A stretch of DNA of 45,695 bases, from NCBI GenBank assembly GCA_038147495.1, contig JAYQTT010000010.1, positions 1-45,695 on the forward strand, in the 5' to 3' direction. This document shows positions 34,860 to 42,044 of the stretch, one piece after another. How positions within the stretch are numbered: position 1 is the first letter of the stretch; each line of letters opens with the position of its first letter. The stretch comes from MED-G116 sp038147495 (GTDB lineage Bacteria > Pseudomonadota > Alphaproteobacteria > Puniceispirillales > Puniceispirillaceae). The notes under the pieces were generated by a model that worked only from the letters and a program-made list of their open reading frames with translations, was not told the origin of the DNA and searched no databases. A program made the position numbers and the translations under genes.

Positions 34860-34900
34860 CATCGCAGAAGAAGAAAAACATATTACGGAGGACCGCATGA
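34856..34900 (+). CDS. 14-codon mini-ORF linking ftsQ and ftsA
   Basis: ATG at 34856 overlaps the ftsQ stop (ATGA), and its TGA at 34898-34900 overlaps the ftsA ATG (again ATGA). It encodes a very basic peptide, MTSQKKKNILRRTA. The ftsA ribosome-binding site ACGGAGGA lies inside it. A ribosome finishing ftsQ could re-initiate here and deliver itself to the ftsA start, so it may serve translational coupling and not encode a functional peptide. A chance arrangement cannot be excluded. Confidence 0.35.
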   Translation: MTSQKKKNILRRTA

Positions 34901-36192
34901 AATTTCGTCGTAGCCGAGCCAATCGACGCCCCTTTGCCGTTCTCGATATAGGCTCATCAAAAATGTGCTGCATGATCGGCGATCCTGACCGCCAGGGCGG
35001 TTTGCACCTTCTTGGTCAGGGCACGCACGCCTCTGCCGGCATGCGCGGCGGCGAAATCAGCGACCTCGAAGCTGTGAGTGAGGTGATCGGAAAGACCGTT
35101 CAGGCAGCCGAACGTGACGCTGGCATTTCGGTTGATTCAGTGACCGTGGTCCTTCCGGGTGGTCGTCCTGCATCGCAGATCAGAACCAACGCTATCACCC
35201 TGTCTGACAATACAGTCAGTCGGCGCGACATGCGCCGCCTGATGGACAAGAACGCCGGTCACGAGCCAAGCCAAACGCATCAGCCGATGCAAATGCAAAC
35301 GCTGCATTACAGCCTTGACGAAGTGCGAGATATAGCCGATCCCCGCGGCATGCGGGGACGCGAGTTGGGCGTTAATTACACGGTGATTTCCGCAGCCAAA
35401 ACCAGTCTGGCCAATTTCCGCGAGGCGCTGGCTCTCAATCACCTTGGCGTTGACCGCTTTATCCATGCAGGATACGCCGCCGGAACCGCGTGTCTTACCG
35501 AAGAAGAACGCGACCTTGGCAGCACATTGATTGATTTTGGTGGCGGCACAACATCACTGGCAACTTTTATGGATGGCAAGGTTATCTACGCCGACACGGT
35601 GCCGATAGGCGGTCATCACGTCACCACAGACATTGCGCGAATTCTGTCAATCCCGGTTGCCGATGCCGAGCGGCTGAAAGCTGTCGAAGGCTCGATCATG
35701 CCGATAGATACGCTGGCCGTTGCGCCATCGCCGCTACAGGAAGCCGTCAAGCTTGGAAAATCCGACAACATCACCCTGCCCGGCCTTGGAGACACTATCA
35801 ATGTTGGCGGCAAGGTGATTGAGCGCAATCTACTCAGCGCCATCATCCGTCCGCGCATTGATGAAATTCTTGAAATGCTCATGAGCCGTATGGCTGCCGC
35901 AAAAATGCAGCACGCCGCGGGTGGCCGGTTGATTCTCGCCGGTGGCGCGAGCCAGCTCACCGGGCTTGGCGATTTTTGCGCGACAACGCTGGACAAGACG
36001 GTCAAGCCGGGCATGCCTTCGGGGATCACCGGCCTGACGAATGACACCAACAATGCCGGGCATGCCGCCGCCATTGGCGCGCTGATCCATGTGAACCGGC
36101 TTGAAGATGACGACCCGGCTGAACGGCAGACCCGCACCCTGCCGCACGGCCCGATTGAGCGTTTTGGTGCGTGGCTCCGAGACAACCTTTGA
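34897..36192 (+). CDS. ftsA: Cell division actin-like ATPase FtsA
   Basis: A 431-residue member of the actin fold that tethers FtsZ filaments to the membrane. Phosphate-1 motif FAVLDIGSSKMCCMIGD, the SHS2 (1C) domain around VDSVTVVLPGGRPASQIRTN, phosphate-2 LIDFGGGTTSLATFMDGKVI, and the adenosine motif LILAGGASQLTGLGDF are visible. The C-terminus IERFGAWLRDNL is the amphipathic membrane-targeting helix. The strong site ACGGAGGA precedes the ATG. Length is normal. Confidence 0.96.
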   Translation: MKFRRSRANRRPFAVLDIGSSKMCCMIGDPDRQGGLHLLGQGTHASAGMRGGEISDLEAVSEVIGKTVQAAERDAGISVDSVTVVLPGGRPASQIRTNAITLSDNTVSRRDMRRLMDKNAGHEPSQTHQPMQMQTLHYSLDEVRDIADPRGMRGRELGVNYTVISAAKTSLANFREALALNHLGVDRFIHAGYAAGTACLTEEERDLGSTLIDFGGGTTSLATFMDGKVIYADTVPIGGHHVTTDIARILSIPVADAERLKAVEGSIMPIDTLAVAPSPLQEAVKLGKSDNITLPGLGDTINVGGKVIERNLLSAIIRPRIDEILEMLMSRMAAAKMQHAAGGRLILAGGASQLTGLGDFCATTLDKTVKPGMPSGITGLTNDTNNAGHAAAIGALIHVNRLEDDDPAERQTRTLPHGPIERFGAWLRDNL

Positions 36193-36210
36193 GATAAGGC
36201 AGGCGAACCA

Positions 36211-36372
36211 ATGCACAGACCAATGCAACCCACCGGTAAGACAACCGGAACAAAAACCAGAATTCTTCGGATAGCGCATGAAATGGCTATTCCACATGCA
36301 ACCGGCAGGCCCGTTACCAACGAAAGCGGCATGTCACCACGGTCAACCCATACAGAAGGGAGAACATCATGA
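36211..36372 (+). CDS. Putative 53-residue ORF filling the ftsA-ftsZ gap
   Basis: An ORF from ATG 36211 to TGA 36372 fills nearly all of the 176-base gap between ftsA and ftsZ. TAAGGCAGGCG lies before it at a good distance, and its stop overlaps the ftsZ ATG as ATGA. The predicted peptide is strongly basic and Thr/Pro-rich (MHRPMQPTGKTTGTKTRILR at the start, SPRSTHTEGRTS at the end), with no known motif or membrane segment. It could be a leader whose translation sets ftsZ expression, a small protein, or chance. An open frame of this length in GC-rich DNA is not in itself rare; the coupling geometry is what makes it notable. Confidence 0.35.
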   Translation: MHRPMQPTGKTTGTKTRILRIAHEMAIPHATGRPVTNESGMSPRSTHTEGRTS

Positions 36373-38159
36373 CCATCAACCTCAGCGTACCACAAACCAT
36401 GCAGGAACTTCGTCCACGCATCACCGTTGTCGGTGTCGGCGGGGCCGGATGTAATGCCGTAAACAACATGATCTCGGCTGATCTCGACGGTGTAGATTTT
36501 CTTGTCGCCAATACCGATGGTCAGGCTCTTGCCCATTCGCTTGCAAGCCGCAAAATCCAGCTTGGAAGCGCGATAACCCAGGGCCTTGGCGCCGGATCAA
36601 AACCCGAGATCGGTCGCGCCGCAGCGGAAGAGAGCCTCGATGATCTGATGGCTGAACTGGCTGATTGCAACATGGTGTTCATCACCGCAGGCATGGGTGG
36701 TGGCACCGGCACCGGCGCTGCACCGGTGATTGCCCGCGCCGCCCGCGAACGCGGCATTCTGACCGTTGGCGTTATCACCAAGCCCTTTGACTTTGAAGGT
36801 CAACGCCGCATGGATCAGGCCGAAGCAGGCATCGAAGACCTTCAGGGTCATGTCGACACCCTGATCGTTATTCCAAACCAAAACCTGTTCCGGCTCGCCA
36901 ATGAGCGGACAACCTTTGCCGATGCCTTCCACATGGCCGATACCGTCTTGCATCAAGGCGTTTGCGGGGTAACCGATCTGATGATCAAGCCCGGCATGAT
37001 CAACCTTGATTTCGCCGACATCCGTGCGGTGATGGGCGAAATGGGCAAAGCCATGATGGGAACCGGAGAGGCATCGGGTGAAACCCGTGCTATCGATGCG
37101 GCCGAGGCAGCGATCAACAACCCACTGCTTGACGACACCTCAATGAAAGGCGCGCATGCCGTGCTGATCAACGTCACCGGCGGTATGGACATGACATTGT
37201 TTGAAGTTGACGAAGCCGCCAACCGCATTCGCAAAGAAGTTGACCAGAACGCCACCATCATCTTTGGCTCTGCCTTCGATGAAAAGATGGATGGCATTAT
37301 GCGGGTTTCAGTGGTTGCCACCGGGATCGATACACAGGCCGGCGTTATGCCGCGCCCGTTGAGCGCCCAACAGCCGTTGGCCGTTGTCACCCCTCCACGC
37401 ACATCGACCATCATTACCCCACGCAGCAAGCCTGATTTGGCCGAAATCGCAGACGCCTCACAGGATGCTCATGATGATCAGCCGGATGAGCGGCAAATCG
37501 ATCTGACCGAAGCTGTTGCCGAAGCCGAAGCCAAGTCAGAGGATGCGGCAACGCCAACAGAAGCAGAGGCGACTGCAGTCGAAAATGATCTGAGTCCGGC
37601 CGACAAGCTGGAAGCAGAGTTGGACGCCGAGCTGGACGCCGAGCTTGAGGCTCATGCCACAGATGATGATGCCGAAGCAAAGGATGAAACGGTTCAGACA
37701 GTGGCAGAAAACACTGCCGAAATCATGGCAAAGCCGCTGGTCGCTGACAGGCCAGACGAGCTGCTGATGCCAAAGGCACCGGAGAAGGACACAACCTTCA
37801 TCCCGCCAGCAGCCGCAAAACTGCCTGATGAAGCATCTGTACCGGCAACGACCGAAGCGCCAAACACACGCCCAAGCTTGATCCACAAGATTTCAGGTTT
37901 GTGGAGTGCAAAGCCAGCTGACGAAGCCAGCAATGCAACAACAGACAAGGCGAAGGTTGAACCTGTGGCGGACAGCAAGACAGAAAAGGCATCTGGCTCT
38001 ATTCTTGATTTGCCGACCGTAGACATGGTCCAGCGCGGAGCCAACAACGCCTCCGACAAGGCCGATGAAAAGCCTGCGTCAACACCTGTCCAGCCAACGC
38101 TGGACAATACTGGTGATGACCTTGATATTCCGGCATTTCTTCGCCGTCAGGCCAACTAG
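36369..38159 (+). CDS. ftsZ: Cell division GTPase FtsZ
   Basis: A 596-residue tubulin homologue that forms the cytokinetic ring. ITVVGVGGAGCNAVNNMI (18-35) and the tubulin signature GGGTGTGAAP (110-119) belong to the GTPase domain, which ends near residue 320 after RVSVVATGIDTQA. Then comes a linker of about 255 residues, strongly acidic (Asp/Glu/Ala repeats such as ELDAELDAELEAHA), and finally the conserved tail DDLDIPAFLRRQAN that binds FtsA and other partners. GAAGGGAG precedes the ATG. Long linkers are normal in alphaproteobacteria. It is the last gene of the dcw operon and is followed by a strong terminator. Confidence 0.97.
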   Translation: MTINLSVPQTMQELRPRITVVGVGGAGCNAVNNMISADLDGVDFLVANTDGQALAHSLASRKIQLGSAITQGLGAGSKPEIGRAAAEESLDDLMAELADCNMVFITAGMGGGTGTGAAPVIARAARERGILTVGVITKPFDFEGQRRMDQAEAGIEDLQGHVDTLIVIPNQNLFRLANERTTFADAFHMADTVLHQGVCGVTDLMIKPGMINLDFADIRAVMGEMGKAMMGTGEASGETRAIDAAEAAINNPLLDDTSMKGAHAVLINVTGGMDMTLFEVDEAANRIRKEVDQNATIIFGSAFDEKMDGIMRVSVVATGIDTQAGVMPRPLSAQQPLAVVTPPRTSTIITPRSKPDLAEIADASQDAHDDQPDERQIDLTEAVAEAEAKSEDAATPTEAEATAVENDLSPADKLEAELDAELDAELEAHATDDDAEAKDETVQTVAENTAEIMAKPLVADRPDELLMPKAPEKDTTFIPPAAAKLPDEASVPATTEAPNTRPSLIHKISGLWSAKPADEASNATTDKAKVEPVADSKTEKASGSILDLPTVDMVQRGANNASDKADEKPASTPVQPTLDNTGDDLDIPAFLRRQAN

Positions 38160-38220
38160 GTCAGGAACACATCAAACCAACGCAAATTGCTACAATCCGT
38201 AACCAAAAGTGATTTGCTAG

Positions 38221-38258
38221 AGACCCGGGTGATTCATATCATTCACTCGGGTCTTTTT
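38221..38258 (+). terminator. Intrinsic terminator of the dcw operon
   Basis: AGACCCGGGTGA (38221-38232) pairs with TCACTCGGGTCT (38243-38254) in a 12-bp stem with one G-U pair and a 10-base loop, followed by a T-run to 38258. It separates ftsZ from lpxC. Confidence 0.92.
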
Positions 38259-38427
38259 ATGACCTGACATAGCGGTTGCGATCGCCTCACTCTTTTGGCC
38301 CTCCTGTTTATCCTGATGGTCATTCGATGGGCGGCATTGAAACCAAGGCGGATCATGGTGTGCCACTCCCAGCGCAGAAAACTGGGCCAGCACCCGAAGA
38401 AAAACAAATGTAAAGGGCTACGCCTCA

Positions 38428-39366
38428 ATGTATATCGAACAGCCGTTTCAAACGACCTTGCGTGATAAAATTCAGCTAGAAGATATCGGACTTCATTCAG
38501 GGCGTTATGTTCATGTCACGATCTGCCCTGCCCCCGCCAATTATGGAATCAGGTTCCGCCGTGTTGACGTTGATGAGAACCTGCAGACGGTAGCCGCACA
38601 TGCTGATTTTGCGATGCCAGCGCGCCTTTGCACCCGGTTGCAGAATGGCGACGGCATTGGCCTTGAAACGGTAGAGCATTTCATGGCTGCCTTCGGCGGA
38701 CTTGGCCTTGATAATGCCGAAGTTGAAATTGACGCGGGCGAGGCCCCTATCCTTGATGGCAGTAGCCAGCCAATCGTTCAGGCCATCAAAAATGTTGGCA
38801 TGACATTGTTGCCCGCGCGGCGGCGCCACCTTGTTGTGGTGAAACCGATCGAAGTTCAGATGGATTGTGGTGCCTGGGCCCGTCTTGAGCCAGCCGATCA
38901 ATTGGAAATTGACATCGAAATCGAATTTGATGACAGCGCCATCGGCAAACAACATTATCATTACAAGCATCGTGACGGCAGCTTTGAGGCCGAGCTTGCC
39001 AACGCCCGCACTTTCTGTCAGCTGCGCGATGTCGAATTCATGCAGAACGCCGGTTTGGCGTTGGGCGGCTCGCTGAACAATGCTGTGGTTGTCGATAACG
39101 GCAATGTTTTGAATGAGGGCGGCCTTCGCATGGACAATGAATTTGTCCGTCATAAAGCCCTTGATTGCCTCGGAGATCTATATTTGCTCGGCATGCAAGT
39201 GCGCGCAAAAATGACTGCATTCCGTCCCGGACACGCACTTAGCACAAAGCTGGTGCAATCGCTCTGGCAGGACCCGCTTTGCTACCGGATCATGGAAGAT
39301 GGAGCCAACGTCACGAGTTCTGAGGGCTACGCCATGCCTGATCTCGCCGCCGCCGCCGCAGTATAA
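38428..39366 (+). CDS. lpxC: UDP-3-O-acyl-GlcNAc deacetylase LpxC
   Basis: A 312-residue zinc amidase that carries out the committed step of lipid A synthesis, so the cell makes lipopolysaccharide. The N-terminal IQLEDIGLHSGRYVHVTICP, the zinc His in TVEHFMAAFGGLGLDNAEVE, EAPILDGSSQPIV, ARTFCQLRDVEF, and the zinc-binding His and Asp in FVRHKALDCLGDLYLLG are present, with the catalytic His in PGHALS. It lies alone between the ftsZ terminator and bamD. I see no convincing promoter in the 170 bases before it. Confidence 0.96.
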   Translation: MYIEQPFQTTLRDKIQLEDIGLHSGRYVHVTICPAPANYGIRFRRVDVDENLQTVAAHADFAMPARLCTRLQNGDGIGLETVEHFMAAFGGLGLDNAEVEIDAGEAPILDGSSQPIVQAIKNVGMTLLPARRRHLVVVKPIEVQMDCGAWARLEPADQLEIDIEIEFDDSAIGKQHYHYKHRDGSFEAELANARTFCQLRDVEFMQNAGLALGGSLNNAVVVDNGNVLNEGGLRMDNEFVRHKALDCLGDLYLLGMQVRAKMTAFRPGHALSTKLVQSLWQDPLCYRIMEDGANVTSSEGYAMPDLAAAAAV

Positions 39367-39530
39367 AACAACCTGCTTTTTCGACCTGCCAAGACCTGCA
39401 CGCCCGATGCGGGGTATAACCACATCGTAAAATAATCTGGAAATAAGACTGGCTCTTTTCACCGGCCTCGTGACAAGCTATTGTGAGGCCCGGACGCCGG
39501 GTATGGACTGGCACAGATCGACAGCCGGCA

Positions 39531-40379
39531 ATGGAGCGCAATTTGGCATTTTCCGTAACCACTATCCCACTTCTTGCGCGCAAGTCTTTGCTTGTGGCGG
39601 GGCTCGTTGTGCTGGTGGGATGTTCTTCGGCTGAAATCCCTGAGCAGGTCGAACGCCCTGTTGATGAGCTGTACAATGAGGCCTTGGCAAGTGCGCTATC
39701 CGGCGACACCAAATCTTCCGCCCCTCAATTTGAGGAGGTTGAGCGCCAGCACCCCTATTCCAGCCTTGCTGTTCAGGCTCAGATCATGGCCGCATGGTCC
39801 TACTATATGGAGAACAATTATCCGCGCGCGATTACAGCACTAGAGCGTTTCATCGAGCTCCACCCCTCTGACAAGCGGGTCGAATATGCCTATTATCTGA
39901 TTGCCCTTAGTTACTATGAACAAATTGTCGATGTTGAGCGCGATGCCGAGATGACACGCCTTGCCTTGGGCGCGTTTGAGGAGCTGCTCCGCCGCTTCCC
40001 GGAAGGGAAATACAGTCGCGATGCCACATTAAAAATTGATCTGGCCCGCTCGCATCTGGCAGGCAAGGAAATGGCTGTCGGGCGCTATTATCTCAAATCA
40101 GGGCATTATGGCGCGGCTTTGCGACGTTTTGAGGTTGTGATCAATGACTATCAGACATCAAACCAAACACCCGAAGCGTTGTTTCGCATGACCGAGGCCT
40201 ATCTGGCGCTTGGCCTCCTTGAAGAGGCCGACAGAACCGGTTCGGTGGCAACATATAACTTTCCGGATTCGATCTGGACCGCGCGATTGCTGGAAATGCA
40301 AGCCGACCCGGAACGCGAATTGCCAAAAGGCTTTTTCCAGCGTTCAGTTGAGGGATTGACCGGGATTTTTAAAAATTAG
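39531..40379 (+). CDS. bamD: Outer-membrane assembly lipoprotein BamD
   Basis: About 282 residues. The N-terminus is a lipoprotein signal, with LLVAGLVVLVGC and acylated Cys 31 followed by Ser-Ser. The body is made of TPR helices (YNEALASALSGDTKSSAPQF, FEEVERQHPYSSLAVQAQIM, AAWSYYMENNYPRAITALER, RRFPEGKYSRDATLKIDLAR), the BamD/ComL signature. It is part of the BAM complex that inserts beta-barrel proteins. The frame is open upstream to 39483, but the signal peptide fits the ATG at 39531. The recN start follows two bases after the stop. Confidence 0.93.
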   Translation: MERNLAFSVTTIPLLARKSLLVAGLVVLVGCSSAEIPEQVERPVDELYNEALASALSGDTKSSAPQFEEVERQHPYSSLAVQAQIMAAWSYYMENNYPRAITALERFIELHPSDKRVEYAYYLIALSYYEQIVDVERDAEMTRLALGAFEELLRRFPEGKYSRDATLKIDLARSHLAGKEMAVGRYYLKSGHYGAALRRFEVVINDYQTSNQTPEALFRMTEAYLALGLLEEADRTGSVATYNFPDSIWTARLLEMQADPERELPKGFFQRSVEGLTGIFKN

Positions 40380-40381
40380 CA

Positions 40382-42044
40382 ATGCTGCACAGCCTGACTG
40401 TTTCAAACATTGTCCTCATAGAGCAGCTGACCCTGCAATTTGACAGTGGGCTTACGGTCCTGACTGGCGAGACAGGTGCCGGAAAATCGATCCTGCTTGA
40501 TGCACTTGGCCTTGCGCTTGGCAGCCGCGCCGACTTTGGCTTGATCCGCAATGGTGCCAGCGATGCCCATGTGACCGCCAGCTTTGTCATAGACAATGAT
40601 CATCCGGTTAATGCCCGTCTCGATGATGCCGGCATCGCCAGCGAGGATCACTTGATTTTGCGCCGCCGCCTGAAAGGGGATGGCAAATCCTCGGCAAGCA
40701 TAAATGATGTTCCGGTCTCGCTCGGCCTGCTTCGCGAGATTGGTGATATGTTGGTCGAAATCCAGGGGCAGTTTGAGGGGCGCGGGCTGCTCGATGTGGC
40801 CACGCACATCAATCTGCTCGATAAGGCCGCGGGCCATGGTGATCTGCTGGCAGAACTGAGCACTGCCTGGCACGGATGGCAAACAACCAAACAAGAGCTG
40901 GCCGAGGCCAGACGTGACCTTGAAAAGGCGCGCGCAGACGAAGAATGGCTTCGCGATGCCGTTGAGCAATTGGACAGGCTGGCCCCACAGCCGGGTGAAG
41001 AAGATGAACTCGTTGGCCAGCGTGATATGCTCGGCAATGTCGGACGCATTGGTGAAGGGCTTGCACAGGCCGATGAAACACTTTCCGGTGATGCCGGCGT
41101 TCAAAGCATGCTTGGAAAAGCACGTAGCACACTTGAACGCGTTGCGCCGCTTGCCGCCGGCAGACTTGATCAGGCCCTCGCCGCCTTGGAAAGGGCTGAT
41201 GCTGAATTAAGTGAGGCAAATGCCGCCATCCACAGCGCCGCAGACGCACTTGAGGCAAATCCTGCCCGTCTTCAGGAGGTTGATGACAGGCTGCATGAGC
41301 TGCGCCAACAGGCGCGCAAACATAATTGCGCTGTTGATGATCTTGCCACATTTCACAGCACATTGGCCGGACAGCTTGCCGGACTGGAAGATTCCGCTGG
41401 CACTTTGGCTGACCTCACGGCAAAGGAACATCAATGGCAAGCGCATTACTGCCAGCTGGCGGAGCGTGTGAACACAGAACCGTGTTGCCGCCGCTTCACG
41501 CCTTGATGCAGCGGTGATGGCGGAACTGCCGCCATTGAAGCTGGAAAACGCCCTCTTCGTGACAGCGGTGAGCAATCTTGCTGAGAACCAGTGGGGGGCG
41601 CTTGGCACCGATCAAGTTCGTTTTGAAGCCAGCACCAACAAGGGAATGAAAGCTGGGCCGATCGACCGGATTGCATCAGGAGGTGAGCTGGCCCGATTTT
41701 TGTTGGCGCTCAAGGTCGCGCTCGAAGACAGCAATGCGTCGCGGACACTGATCTTTGATGAAGTCGATTCTGGTGTTGGCGGCGCTGTTGCGGCGGCGGT
41801 TGGTGAACGTCTTGCCCGCCTTGGCAACACGACACAAACGTTGGTTGTTACGCATTCACCACAAGTCGCGGCAAAGGGAAATCACCATATGCGTATTTCC
41901 AAAACTGCCAGTGAACAGGGCGTTGTCAGTGGGACTGAGCCGCTTGATCCAGCGGCACGCACCGAAGAAATTGCCCGCATGCTTGCCGGAGAAAAGATTA
42001 CACCCGAGGCCCGTGCCGCCGCCGTTGCGTTGATGGGGGGCTAG
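40382..42044 (+). CDS. recN: DNA repair ATPase RecN, frame broken near 41470
   Basis: RecN is an SMC-like ATPase of double-strand-break repair. The first frame (40382-41506) has the P-loop GETGAGKS (29-36), ILRRRLKGDGKSSASINDVP, the Q-loop region VEIQGQFEGRGLLD, and the long coiled coil to ADLTAKEHQWQAHY. The frame then degenerates to a TGA. The C-terminal head continues in the next frame: VAAASRLDAAVMAELPPLKL can be read from about 41480, then IASGGELARFLLALKVALED and TLIFDEVDSGVGGAVAAAV, to a stop at 42044. Joined, it has about 553 residues, the normal size. The break equals one extra base. The ligA ATG follows immediately. No LexA-type GTTC-N7-GTTC box is visible upstream. Confidence 0.93.

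Noticed and set aside
38259..38427. Small ORF starting near 38318 and overlapping the lpxC start
   Set aside because: It overlaps lpxC out of frame by more than 60 bases, has no good ribosome-binding site and no ATGA coupling.
38497..39153. 218-codon ORF antisense to lpxC, and similar long antisense ORFs in ligA and ftsA
   Set aside because: The plus-strand genes are certain; long antisense frames are a usual by-product of codon bias in GC-rich genes.
40320..40382. LexA box upstream of recN
   Set aside because: A single GTTC is present near 40340, but no GTTC-N7-GTTC pair; recN also lies two bases after bamD, so it is probably read from an upstream promoter.
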